A stretch of 64,000 bases of DNA from Psychroflexus sp. ALD_RP9 (GTDB lineage: Bacteria; Bacteroidota; Bacteroidia; Flavobacteriales; Flavobacteriaceae). Position 1 is the first letter of the stretch. Every line of letters starts with the position of its first letter. Made by a program: the position numbers and the translations under genes. Below the pieces are notes generated by a model, which was not told the DNA's origin, ran no database searches, and saw only the letters and a program-made list of their open reading frames with translations. Shown here one piece after another: positions 44,671 through 53,851 of this stretch. Where the stretch lies: NCBI RefSeq assembly GCF_017311165.1, contig NZ_CP062973.1, positions 2,402,001 to 2,466,000 of the forward strand. Reading direction: 5' to 3'.

Positions 44671-45687
44671 ATGAAATCAATATTAAGTATCTTGATTATA
44701 GTTGTCTTCATAAGCTGTAATTCTTCATCTAATGAAGATACTTATGCTGTTAAAAAAGTACCAGAAAAATCTGAACTCAACAAGCAGGCAAATACTTTTT
44801 TCGCATCGGTTACCCAAATAGAAAAAAAAGATTTTAATGATGGAAAAGTAAATTTAGGTAAACAATTATACTTCGATAAACGTTTATCTAAGAATAATAC
44901 AATAAGTTGTAACTCATGTCATAATCTTTCAACATTTGGAGTAGATAATCTTCCAACTTCACCTGGTGACACTAAAGAATTTGGAACAAGAAATTCACCA
45001 AGCGTCTTATACGCACATTTACATAGTTCACAGTTCTGGGATGGAAGAGCTAAAGATGTTGAAGAACAAGCTGGAATGCCTATTTTAAACCCAGTTGAGC
45101 ATTCAATACCAGATACACTTTATCTTGTTGAAAAGCTAAAAAAAATAGATGCTTATGTTAATAGCTTTAACCAAATATATCCTGAAAGTGGTTTAACCTT
45201 TGAAAATCTTACAAATGCTATCGGTGCATTTGAAAGACAAATGACACCTGTAAGCCAGTTTGACCGTTATTTAGATGGTGATGAAAACGCTTTAACTGCA
45301 AAGCAAAAAGAAGGTTTAAAGGCTTTTATAAGTAATGCTTGTATAACCTGCCATAGCGGTGTAGCTCTTGGAGGTGGTATGATGCAAAAATTCGGACTAT
45401 TTGGCGATTATTGGGAATATACTAAAAGTAAAAAAATTGATAAAGGTTTAGCTGAAGTTACCGGTAAATCTAGTGACGAGTATATTTTTAAAGTACCTAG
45501 TTTACGAAATATAACCAAAACAGGTCCCTATTTTCACGATGGTTCTGTAGAGAGCTTAGAAGAAAGTATAAAAATTATGGCTAAGCTTCAAAGTAATAAA
45601 GACATATCAGATGAAGAAGTCGAATTAATTATTTCATTCTTAGAAAGTCTTGAAGCTGATCTTGATCCTGAAATGAAAACACTCTAA
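44671..45687 (+). CDS. Di-haem cytochrome c peroxidase (lipoprotein)
   Basis: The 338-aa protein has a lipoprotein signal (lipobox FISC, C16) and two haem c motifs: CNSCH (about 80-84) and CITCH (about 226-230). The conserved HSSQFWDGRAKDVEEQA and FHDGSVESLEESI segments are those of the MauG/CcpA family. It reduces peroxide in the periplasm using cytochrome c electrons. The terminator that follows is shared with the opposite strand. Confidence 0.92.
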   Translation: MKSILSILIIVVFISCNSSSNEDTYAVKKVPEKSELNKQANTFFASVTQIEKKDFNDGKVNLGKQLYFDKRLSKNNTISCNSCHNLSTFGVDNLPTSPGDTKEFGTRNSPSVLYAHLHSSQFWDGRAKDVEEQAGMPILNPVEHSIPDTLYLVEKLKKIDAYVNSFNQIYPESGLTFENLTNAIGAFERQMTPVSQFDRYLDGDENALTAKQKEGLKAFISNACITCHSGVALGGGMMQKFGLFGDYWEYTKSKKIDKGLAEVTGKSSDEYIFKVPSLRNITKTGPYFHDGSVESLEESIKIMAKLQSNKDISDEEVELIISFLESLEADLDPEMKTL

Positions 45688-45690
45688 TTA

Positions 45691-45718
45691 ATAAAAGCGC
45701 TCTTTCGAGCGCTTTTAT
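45691..45718. terminator. Intrinsic terminator, bidirectional
   Basis: A perfect 12-bp stem ATAAAAGCGCTC / GAGCGCTTTTAT with a TTTC loop directly follows the peroxidase stop. On the minus strand it is directly after the 39-aa ORF. Confidence 0.9.
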
Positions 45719-45721
45719 AAT

Positions 45722-45841
45722 TTAAAAACGACGTTTACTATTCCAATAAATTAAACGTGTTTTCTTAAATTCTAATTTTTCAGCTCTAGAAATAGATTGT
45801 CGACTAGAATTGAATCCTGATTTAGCAAGAGTTGCGTCCAT
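45722..45841 (-). CDS. Unannotated 39-aa basic ORF downstream of cysH
   Basis: An ATG at 45841 reads 39 codons to a TAA at 45722: MDATLAKSGFNSSRQ..., ending KSRRF-like (NSKRRF). It is rich in Arg, Lys and Ser with no cysteine. It lies 91 bases after the cysH stop and ends four bases before the shared terminator hairpin, so it is placed like a final operon gene. No family was recognised. The ATG, absence of internal stops and terminator placement make it a credible small gene, but chance cannot be excluded. Confidence 0.5.
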   Translation of the reverse strand: MDATLAKSGFNSSRQSISRAEKLEFKKTRLIYWNSKRRF

Positions 45842-45932
45842 AATTATTCGTTTTTAATGATTGATATGTATTAAATAGACGACTAGATATTTATTTTGTT
45901 ACAGTACTATGCTAAACAAGGTAATAAAATTT

Positions 45933-46619
45933 TTATAAATGAAGACCACATTCTGTTTTTGGGTTATTATTCCATCTACCACTTCGGTCTTTTCCTGGTA
46001 CTGTGCAATGCTTACATCCAATAGAATGGTAACCTTGACTAACTAATGGGTGAAATGGTAAGTTGTGTTTTTTAATAAATTCATCTCTTTCTTTTTTGGT
46101 GACATCTAACAAAGGATAAAATTTAAGTATTTCACCACGTTGTTCAAAAAAATTTAGTGTAGAACGGTGATCGCTTTGCCATTCCATTAATCCTGAAACC
46201 CAAACATTATAATTTTCTTTAATTACTTCTAACGGCTTAACCTTATTAATTGAGCAACAAAAATCAGGGTTTTTTGTCCATGTTTTGTCTTTAGTAGTAA
46301 ATTCATGCTCATGTTTTAAGGCACTAACAGACTTAACATTTAATCCATAAGTTTTCGTCAACTGTTCTTTATAGGCTATGGTTTCATCAAAATGATAACC
46401 TGTGTCTATAAAATAAATTTCTTGCGACTTATTAATTTCAGAAAAAAGCTTTAGTAAAAATGCTGATGTCGCTGCGAAAGAACTGGTTACCATGACATCT
46501 TCCAATTCGAAATCTTTGTAAAGTTCTTTTATACGTTGGTGAATATTTAATGTTTTATATTTTTTGTTAAGTGTTTCAACTTCTGTTGAAGTTAATTTTT
46601 TTGTTTCGTTTACAAGCAT
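45933..46619 (-). CDS. cysH: Adenylyl-sulfate (APS/PAPS) reductase family protein
   Basis: The 228-aa protein has the 4Fe-4S cysteine pattern CC (C121, C122) and CxxC (C202, C205) that separates APS reductases from PAPS reductases, and the catalytic C224 in the ECGLHL C-terminus. The fold is the adenine-nucleotide hydrolase-like type with YFIDTGYHF. It reduces APS to sulfite in sulfate assimilation. No cysDN or sulfite reductase is nearby, so partner genes lie elsewhere. The Rrf2 regulator and SLC13 gene at the start of the window could belong to the same regulon. Confidence 0.93.
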   Translation of the reverse strand: MLVNETKKLTSTEVETLNKKYKTLNIHQRIKELYKDFELEDVMVTSSFAATSAFLLKLFSEINKSQEIYFIDTGYHFDETIAYKEQLTKTYGLNVKSVSALKHEHEFTTKDKTWTKNPDFCCSINKVKPLEVIKENYNVWVSGLMEWQSDHRSTLNFFEQRGEILKFYPLLDVTKKERDEFIKKHNLPFHPLVSQGYHSIGCKHCTVPGKDRSGRWNNNPKTECGLHL

Positions 46620-46706
46620 AGATTTTTAAATGTAATTTGCGAAAATAAGAATGAAATTTTAAAATCATTTATTATTCCATATAAATCACTTTTAGTAAGC
46701 ACAAAA

Positions 46707-46732
46707 AAAGACCGAAAAAATTTTCGGTCTTT
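46707..46732 (-). terminator. Intrinsic terminator after the proteorhodopsin gene
   Basis: A 12-bp stem AAAGACCGAAAA / TTTTCGGTCTTT with a two-base loop lies 27 bases after the proteorhodopsin stop and is followed by a T-run on that strand. Confidence 0.85.
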
Positions 46733-46758
46733 AAAATTTTTAGTTGGTTGTTACAAAT

Positions 46759-47490
46759 TTATTTTGAAGATTTCACTGCTAAGCTATAAATTACTAAACC
46801 AAATCCGATTTTATTAACAGCATCTCCAATGTTATATACAACATCCATGAATGATGCATCTACTCCAAAATCGATTCCGAATAAACCACCAGGTGTACCT
46901 AATATGTAACCTACTGGATAAATAGCCCATCCGACTAATACAAACCAACATAAAATTTTGTGAGCTTTAAGTACATCTCCACCTGCATTCTCTGCGAGTT
47001 TTCTTGCTTTACCTAACCAGATATCATAAACAATCACAAAGTACGCAATACCTGAAATTAAGCCCCATTGCCATGAAGCATCTCTCATAACTGCTTCTCC
47101 AAAGTAACCTGTAACTAGCATAATTACAGAGAAGAAAATTAAACGCCACATTAACGAACGCTTAGCGCCAGCTGCTCTCAAAATTAAAAAGAATTCAACA
47201 CACATTAATGGAACTGTTAGAACCCAGTCAACATATCTGAAAAATGTTGGAGATTCTTGAAAAGCATCCCAGTAATCACGCATGTAGAAATAGTGTACTG
47301 CTGCAATAAATGTAATTAAACCAGACACTAAAACTGAAGTTCTCCACTTTTTATCAAACTGATTTAATGATAAAAAGAAAAAGGCAGATGCAGCCATCAT
47401 GGCCATACTACCTACAAAAAAAGTAAATCCGACATAATCATCAGTTGCCATCTTGGTCATGTCAGACAATAAATACATAAAAGTTCTCAT
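46759..47490 (-). CDS. Proteorhodopsin, DTE-type proton pump
   Basis: The 243-aa seven-helix protein has the pump triad D88 (Schiff-base counter-ion), T92 and E99 in DWVLTVPLMCVE, H66 next to the counter-ion, and the retinal lysine K227 in VNKIGFG. Residue M96 at the colour-tuning site points to green-light absorption, as in other flavobacteria. DTE (rather than NDQ or NTQ) marks an outward H+ pump. The longest ORF begins at 47541, but a -7 element at 47518-47525 lies inside that extension, so the 47490 ATG is used. It is divergent from blh. Confidence 0.96.
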   Translation of the reverse strand: MRTFMYLLSDMTKMATDDYVGFTFFVGSMAMMAASAFFFLSLNQFDKKWRTSVLVSGLITFIAAVHYFYMRDYWDAFQESPTFFRYVDWVLTVPLMCVEFFLILRAAGAKRSLMWRLIFFSVIMLVTGYFGEAVMRDASWQWGLISGIAYFVIVYDIWLGKARKLAENAGGDVLKAHKILCWFVLVGWAIYPVGYILGTPGGLFGIDFGVDASFMDVVYNIGDAVNKIGFGLVIYSLAVKSSK

Positions 47491-47517
47491 AGCTTTTAAA
47501 TTTAAAATTTGTTTAAT

Positions 47518-47525
47518 CAAATATA
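47518..47525 (-). promoter_or_regulatory. -7 element (TATATTTG) of the proteorhodopsin gene
   Basis: Exact TAnnTTTG match 27 bases before the ATG at 47490. A TTG lies 15 bases further upstream, shorter than the usual 17-23. Confidence 0.5.
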
Positions 47526-47572
47526 CCCAAAACTTAAACACAATTATTTCATTTTAAGAAAACTTTTTAAAT

Positions 47573-47580
47573 TATATTTG
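47573..47580 (+). promoter_or_regulatory. -7 element (TATATTTG) of blh
   Basis: Exact TAnnTTTG match 18 bases before the blh ATG at 47599. Its core is the same octamer as in the divergent proteorhodopsin promoter 48 bases away, so both could respond to one regulator between them. Confidence 0.5.
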
Positions 47581-47598
47581 TCGATAATGTAGAGAACA

Positions 47599-48483
47599 AT
47601 GGCAAAACTTTATAATTACATTATTGTATTAAATTTTTTTCTTGTTTGGATTGGATTTTACTTACCTGAACAAATTAAAACTTCTATTGGTCTTTTAGGC
47701 ATATTAAGTATTGGCTTAATTCACGGCTCTAACGACATTTTTTTAATAAAAAATATTCAAAGACAGCAGCCTATTTTAAAGTACATTTTTTATTACTCGT
47801 TCTTTATCATTTCTTTTGCTGTTGCTTTTTATTTGATTCCTATTGTTAGTTTACCTGTTTTTATTCTTACTAGTGCTTATCATTTTGGTGAGCAACATTG
47901 GCAAAAAGTATTTTTAAGTGCACCTAATTACATCAAGCAGTTTTTTTTTATATGTTATGGTAATTTAGTTATCGGTTTAATTTTATACTTCAATCAAGCT
48001 GAATCTACCTTAATTATTGAAAATTTGAGTGATTTTAAAGTAACAAATACAATTTATTTTTTCAATGTTTTGGTAAGTGCTTTTTTAACCTTGAGTAGTT
48101 ATATTTTATGTACAAAAAAAATAAACGTTAAAACATCAACTATCGTTTTAAACTTATTTTATTTATTGGTATTTACAGCTTCATTTTATGTGTCTGGTTT
48201 AATATGGAGTTTTGCTTTATATTTTGTTTTGTGGCATAGCTTACCATCATTAAAAGACCAAATAGATTTCAGCTTTGGAGGTTTTAATTTTCAAAATGTT
48301 TTGATATACCTTAAACAGTCATTGACGTATTGGTTGATTTCAATTATAGGCTTAATTGTATTTTATTTATTATTAAAAGATACCAAATACATACTTTCTA
48401 TTTTATTTGCTTTTATTGCATCAGTAACTATTCCACATGTTTTTGTTGTAAAAAAAATGTTTGAGAAAAAGGCTTCAAACTAA
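47599..48483 (+). CDS. blh: Brp/Blh-family beta-carotene 15,15'-dioxygenase
   Basis: The 294-aa protein has about eight transmembrane helices and the conserved histidines of the Brp/Blh family: LIHGSNDIF near 36, SAYHFGEQHWQK near 97, FVLWHSLPSLK (about 215) and PHVFV near the C-terminus. It cleaves beta-carotene to retinal. The gene is divergent from the proteorhodopsin gene, which needs its product. No carotenoid synthesis genes are in the window. Confidence 0.93.
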   Translation: MAKLYNYIIVLNFFLVWIGFYLPEQIKTSIGLLGILSIGLIHGSNDIFLIKNIQRQQPILKYIFYYSFFIISFAVAFYLIPIVSLPVFILTSAYHFGEQHWQKVFLSAPNYIKQFFFICYGNLVIGLILYFNQAESTLIIENLSDFKVTNTIYFFNVLVSAFLTLSSYILCTKKINVKTSTIVLNLFYLLVFTASFYVSGLIWSFALYFVLWHSLPSLKDQIDFSFGGFNFQNVLIYLKQSLTYWLISIIGLIVFYLLLKDTKYILSILFAFIASVTIPHVFVVKKMFEKKASN

Positions 48484-48489
48484 AATAAA

Positions 48490-48515
48490 AAACCACTCCA
48501 AAGGTGAAGTGGTTT
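48490..48515. terminator. Intrinsic terminator between blh and clpC
   Basis: AAACCACT pairs with AGTGGTTT around a 10-base loop whose CC/GG can pair further, with flanking A- and T-runs for both convergent genes. Confidence 0.75.
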
Positions 48516-48537
48516 ATAAACTATTTGATTTTACGTA

Positions 48538-51090
48538 TTATGCTTCTTCTGTAGAGGATAACTTATTTATAGAAATACTAAGCTCTTCATCACCTTCATT
48601 GTAATCCATCATAATTGAATCGCCTTCTTCTATATCTGAATTAACGATTTTTTCAGCAAGTGCATCTTCAATATATTTTTGTATAGCTCTATTAAGTGGC
48701 CTAGCACCATATTGCTTGTCATAACCTTTTTCTGCAATAAAACTTTTAGCTGAATCAGACAATTTGAATTTGTAGCCAATTTCTTCAATTCTACTATACA
48801 ATTGTTTTAGTTCAATATTAATGATTTTTTCAACATCTTCTTTTTCAAGTGCGTTGAAGATAATGACATCATCAACACGGTTTAAAAATTCAGGTGAAAA
48901 TGCCTTTTTAAGCGCACCTTCAATAACTTTACGACTATTATCTTGTTCTTGAGATTTTTGCGCCTGTGTCCCAAATCCTACACCTGTACCGAAGTCTTTT
49001 AATTTTCTAGCACCAACATTAGATGTCATAATAATAATAGTGTTCCTGAAATCTACTTTCCTTCCTAAGCTATCTGTTAAATGGCCATCATCTAATACTT
49101 GTAACAACATATTAAACACATCTGGATGTGCTTTTTCTACTTCATCAAGTAAAATTACAGCGTATGGTTTACGTCTTACTTTTTCAGTTAATTGACCACC
49201 TTCTTCGTAACCAATATAGCCTGGAGGAGCACCAATTAATCGAGACACGGCAAATTTCTCCATATATTCACTCATATCTAATCTAACTAAAGCTTCTTCA
49301 TTATCAAATAATTCACGTGCTAGGACTTTGGCTAATTGTGTTTTACCAACACCTGTTTGTCCTAAAAAGAAAAATGAGCCTATTGGTCGGTTAGGATCTT
49401 TTAGTCCAGCTCGGTTTCTTTGAATAGCTTTTACAACTTTAGATACTGCTTGGTCTTGACCAATTACTTTACCTTTAATTGTTTCAGGTAATTCTGCCAA
49501 CTTATTGCTTTCAGTTTTAGCAATCCGATTAACTGGAATACCTGTCATCATAGAAACCACATCTGCAATATGTTCTTCATTTACAGAAACTCTATTTTCT
49601 TTAGATTCTTTTTCCCATTCTTCTTGAGCTTCAGCTAATTTATTTTCAAGCGTTTTTTCGTCATCTCTTAATTTAGCTGCTTCTTCATACTTTTGCTTTT
49701 TAACAACCGAATTTTTTAATTCTTTTATTTCCTCGAGTTCTTTTTCAATTTCAATAATGCGTTGAGGAACATTGATGTTGGTCATGTGTACTCGACTACC
49801 AGCTTCATCTAGTGCATCAATAGCTTTGTCTGGTAAAAATCGTTCAGTCATATAACGATTAGTTAATTTAACACAAGCATCAATCGCTTCATCAGTAAAA
49901 GTAACGCTATGATGATCTTCATATTTACTTTTAATGTTGTTTAATATTTCAACAGTTTCATCAATAGAAGTTGGTTGAACAATAATTTTTTGAAAACGTC
50001 TTTCAAGAGCGCCGTCTTTTTCAATATGCTGTCTATATTCATCTAGGGTAGTGGCACCTATGCACTGAATTTCGCCTCTAGCTAATGCTGGCTTAAACAT
50101 ATTACTAGCATCTAAACTGCCTGTAGCACCGCCAGCACCAACAATGGTGTGAATTTCATCGATAAATAGTATGATATCTTCATTTTTTTCGAGTTCATTC
50201 ATAACCGCTTTCATGCGTTCTTCAAATTGACCGCGATACTTTGTTCCTGCTACTAAACTAGCAAGATCTAGTGTAACTAATCGTTTATCATATAATATTC
50301 TTGAAACCTTGCGGTTAACAATACGAAGCGCTAAACCTTCAGCTATAGCAGATTTGCCAACTCCAGGTTCACCTATTAATAAAGGATTATTCTTTTTTCT
50401 ACGGCTTAGTATTTGTGAAACGCGTTCAATTTCAGTTTCTCGACCAACAACAGGGTCAAGTTTACCTTCTTCAGCCATAGCTGTTAAGTCTCGACCAAAA
50501 TTATCTAAAACAGGTGTTTTTGATTTTTTGGCTGACTTAGATTTACTTGAAGCACTCCCTGAAAAAGGGTTTTTATCGGAATCGCCTTCTGGTGAAGACT
50601 CTCCTTGATAACTATCGGTAGGCAAATCCTGGTAATCACCATCTTGTGTCATCATAGATTTAAATTCTTCTTTAACATTATCATAGTCTATATTATACTT
50701 ATTTAAAAGCTTTGTAGTTGGATCGTTTTCATTCCTTAAAATACACAATAACAGATGTGCTGTATTAATTAATGAATTTTGGAAAAGTTTAGCTTCTAGA
50801 AAAGTGGTTTTAAGTGCACGTTCAGCCTGACGAGTTAAATGAAGGTTCTTTTTATCTTTATTGAAATTAGTGTTTTCGTGGTCTGAAGGATTTAAAATTT
50901 CAACCTTTCTCCGAATTAATTCTAAATCTGTATTTAATGCACCAAGAATATTGACAGCTTTACTAGAACCATCACGTAGTAAGCCTAACATTAAATGCTC
51001 GGTTCCAATAAAATCATGGCCTAATCTTAAAGCTTCTTCCTTGCTTGAAGCGATTACGTCTTTTACTTTTGGTGAAAAGTTATCATCCAT
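48538..51090 (-). CDS. clpC: ATP-dependent Clp protease ATPase subunit ClpC
   Basis: The 850-aa Hsp100 protein has the ClpC N-domain (1-145), a Ser/Lys-rich acidic linker (about 150-190), AAA1 with GEPGVGKS (about 240), a UVR-type domain (KKQKYEEAAKLRDDEKTLE, about 455) and AAA2 with GQTGVGKT. The UVR domain and short middle region identify ClpC, partner of ClpP, as opposed to ClpB at 24682. It degrades regulatory and damaged proteins. Confidence 0.95.
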   Translation of the reverse strand: MDDNFSPKVKDVIASSKEEALRLGHDFIGTEHLMLGLLRDGSSKAVNILGALNTDLELIRRKVEILNPSDHENTNFNKDKKNLHLTRQAERALKTTFLEAKLFQNSLINTAHLLLCILRNENDPTTKLLNKYNIDYDNVKEEFKSMMTQDGDYQDLPTDSYQGESSPEGDSDKNPFSGSASSKSKSAKKSKTPVLDNFGRDLTAMAEEGKLDPVVGRETEIERVSQILSRRKKNNPLLIGEPGVGKSAIAEGLALRIVNRKVSRILYDKRLVTLDLASLVAGTKYRGQFEERMKAVMNELEKNEDIILFIDEIHTIVGAGGATGSLDASNMFKPALARGEIQCIGATTLDEYRQHIEKDGALERRFQKIIVQPTSIDETVEILNNIKSKYEDHHSVTFTDEAIDACVKLTNRYMTERFLPDKAIDALDEAGSRVHMTNINVPQRIIEIEKELEEIKELKNSVVKKQKYEEAAKLRDDEKTLENKLAEAQEEWEKESKENRVSVNEEHIADVVSMMTGIPVNRIAKTESNKLAELPETIKGKVIGQDQAVSKVVKAIQRNRAGLKDPNRPIGSFFFLGQTGVGKTQLAKVLARELFDNEEALVRLDMSEYMEKFAVSRLIGAPPGYIGYEEGGQLTEKVRRKPYAVILLDEVEKAHPDVFNMLLQVLDDGHLTDSLGRKVDFRNTIIIMTSNVGARKLKDFGTGVGFGTQAQKSQEQDNSRKVIEGALKKAFSPEFLNRVDDVIIFNALEKEDVEKIINIELKQLYSRIEEIGYKFKLSDSAKSFIAEKGYDKQYGARPLNRAIQKYIEDALAEKIVNSDIEEGDSIMMDYNEGDEELSISINKLSSTEEA

Positions 51091-51295
51091 AATATCATTT
51101 TTCGATAAATCATCAATTATAATACCAATAAAAATAATACTAATAAATTAAGATGTTATAAACAAAAACTGTAAAAATGTCAGTTGTTAATAACTTAGCA
51201 TCTTAGATTGATGATTAGGTTTGTAATATTGCTAAATTAGTTATTATTTTATGTAAATTAGCAGCTTTCAAATTTAATTTAATAAATTTTAATAT

Positions 51296-53815
51296 ATGAC
51301 TGAAGGAGAACAGTTAATTCCTATTAATATCGAAGATGAAATGAAAACAGCCTACATTGATTATTCAATGTCTGTTATCGTTTCTAGAGCACTTCCAGAT
51401 GTTAGGGATGGTTTGAAACCCGTGCATAGACGTGTGCTTTTTGGTATGCATGAACTCGGAGTATTATCAAATAAATCACACAAAAAATCCGCAAGAATTG
51501 TTGGTGAGGTTCTTGGTAAATATCACCCACATGGAGATACATCCGTTTATGATACAATGGTTAGAATGGCTCAAAGTTGGAGCTTACGTTATCAGTTAGT
51601 CGATGGCCAAGGTAATTTTGGTTCTGTAGATGGCGATAGTCCGGCCGCTATGCGTTATACAGAGGCTAGAATGCAGAAGATAAGCGAAGAGATGTTGGCT
51701 GATATTGACAAAGAGACCGTAGACTATTCGCTTAATTTTGATGACACTCTAGAAGAACCTACCGTTTTACCAACCCGAATTCCTAACTTACTTGTAAATG
51801 GTGCAAGTGGAATTGCCGTAGGTATGGCAACTAATATGCCACCTCATAATTTATCAGAAGTTATTGATGGTACAACAGCTTATATCAATGATAATTCAAT
51901 TGAAGTAGAAGGTTTAATGGAGTATATAAAAGCTCCTGACTTTCCAACAGGTGGAATTATTTATGGTTATGAAGGTGTAAGAGAAGCTTTCAAAACAGGT
52001 AGAGGTCGTGTAGTTATGAGAGCTAAAACCCACTTTGAGGAAGTCAATGGAAAAGAATGCATCATTGTAACCGAAATTCCTTATCAGGTTAACAAAGCAG
52101 ATATGATTAAAAAAACTGCTGACATGGTTAACGACAAAAAAATTGAAGGAATTTCATTAATAAGAGACGAATCTGACCGTAATGGAATGCGTATCGTTTA
52201 TTTTTTAAAGCGCGACGCAGTTCCTAATGTTGTTTTAAATACATTATTTAAACATACTGCACTACAAACTTCATTTAGCGTTAATAATATCGCACTTGTA
52301 AATGGTCGACCTGAACAATTGAATTTAAAAGACCTTATTGTTCATTTTGTAGACCATAGACATGATGTGGTGATTAGAAGAACAAAATATCTTTTGAAAA
52401 AAGCCGAAGAACGCGCTCATATTTTAGAAGGACTAATCATTGCATCAGACAATATAGATGAAGTTATAGCTATTATAAGAGGTTCAAAAAATGCTGAAGA
52501 GGCTAGAACTAAACTGATTGAACGTTTTAGTTTAACTGAAATTCAAGCAAAAGCAATTGTAGAGATGCGATTGCGACAACTCACAGGTTTAGAACAAGAT
52601 AAACTTCGTTCAGAATATGAAGAGCTCATGAAAACCATCGATGATTTAAAAGATATTCTAGCCAATGAAGATCGCAGGATGCAAATCATAAAAGATGAAC
52701 TTCTTGAAATTAAAGAGAAGTATGGTGATGAAAGACGCTCTATTATTAATTTGGCTGGCGGTGATGTCAGTATTGAAGATATGATACCTAATGAAAGTGT
52801 TGTTGTAACAATTTCACATGCGGGTTATATTAAACGTACACCATTAGCTGAATACAAAACCCAAAGTCGTGGTGGAGTAGGGCAAAAAGCATCTACAACA
52901 AGAGATGAAGACTTTTTAGAATATATCTTTGCAGGAACCAATCACCAATACATGTTATTTTTTACCCAAAAAGGAAAATGTTTTTGGATGAGAGTTTATG
53001 AAATTCCTGAAGGTAGTAAAACTTCTAAGGGTCGAGCAATCCAAAACTTAATTAGTATTGAACCTGATGATAAGATTAATGCCTTCATTTGTGTTGAAGA
53101 TTTAAACGATGAAGAATTTATCAACAGTCATTATGTTGTCATGGCAACAAAAAAAGGTCAAATCAAGAAAACAGTTTTAGAACAATATTCTCGTCCACGT
53201 AGTAATGGTATTAATGCCATCACTATTAAAGATGGAGATGAATTACTTTCAGCAGCATTAACAACAGGCGATAGCCACGTGATGCTTGCCGTTAAAAGTG
53301 GTAAAGCCATTCGCTTTGAAGAGGATAAAACAAGACCAATGGGTAGAAACGCCTCAGGAGTTCGTGGCATAAAACTTGCAGATGATAATGATGAAGTTGT
53401 TGGAATGGTTACAGTTAACAAACCTAAAGAAGAAACTATTTTAGTTGTTTCAGAAAACGGGTATGGAAAACGTACTTTTATAGATGATGAAGATGGTGAA
53501 CAAATTTATCGCATCACAAATCGTGGTGGTAAAGGAGTAAAAACCATCACTATTTCTGAAAAAACTGGTTCACTTGTTGCTATGAAAAGTGTAACAGATG
53601 ATGAAGATTTAATGATAATAAAAAAATCTGGTGTTGCTATAAGGATGTCTGTAAATGAACTCCGAGTTATGGGTAGAGCTACGCAAGGTGTAAAACTTAT
53701 CAACTTAAAAGATGAAGATTCTATTGCAGCCGTTGCTAAAATAGCAAAACAAGATGAGGATGAAGATCTTGAAATTAAAACTTCAGAAGAGAATAATACT
53801 TCAACAGAATATTAA
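51296..53815 (+). CDS. gyrA: DNA gyrase subunit A
   Basis: The 839-aa protein has the catalytic Y121 in [22 protein letters not shown] in the quinolone-binding helix with the T82 and D86 seen in susceptible flavobacteria, and a C-terminal beta-propeller with the GyrA-box-like [10 protein letters not shown] (about 525). It is full length, with a short acidic tail rich in Glu and Asp. A TPR gene follows after 36 bases, probably on the same transcript. Confidence 0.96.
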   Translation: MTEGEQLIPINIEDEMKTAYIDYSMSVIVSRALPDVRDGLKPVHRRVLFGMHELGVLSNKSHKKSARIVGEVLGKYHPHGDTSVYDTMVRMAQSWSLRYQLVDGQGNFGSVDGDSPAAMRYTEARMQKISEEMLADIDKETVDYSLNFDDTLEEPTVLPTRIPNLLVNGASGIAVGMATNMPPHNLSEVIDGTTAYINDNSIEVEGLMEYIKAPDFPTGGIIYGYEGVREAFKTGRGRVVMRAKTHFEEVNGKECIIVTEIPYQVNKADMIKKTADMVNDKKIEGISLIRDESDRNGMRIVYFLKRDAVPNVVLNTLFKHTALQTSFSVNNIALVNGRPEQLNLKDLIVHFVDHRHDVVIRRTKYLLKKAEERAHILEGLIIASDNIDEVIAIIRGSKNAEEARTKLIERFSLTEIQAKAIVEMRLRQLTGLEQDKLRSEYEELMKTIDDLKDILANEDRRMQIIKDELLEIKEKYGDERRSIINLAGGDVSIEDMIPNESVVVTISHAGYIKRTPLAEYKTQSRGGVGQKASTTRDEDFLEYIFAGTNHQYMLFFTQKGKCFWMRVYEIPEGSKTSKGRAIQNLISIEPDDKINAFICVEDLNDEEFINSHYVVMATKKGQIKKTVLEQYSRPRSNGINAITIKDGDELLSAALTTGDSHVMLAVKSGKAIRFEEDKTRPMGRNASGVRGIKLADDNDEVVGMVTVNKPKEETILVVSENGYGKRTFIDDEDGEQIYRITNRGGKGVKTITISEKTGSLVAMKSVTDDEDLMIIKKSGVAIRMSVNELRVMGRATQGVKLINLKDEDSIAAVAKIAKQDEDEDLEIKTSEENNTSTEY

Positions 53816-53851
53816 TAATCCAATAAAAATAAATTTAAGTTTACAAACGAC

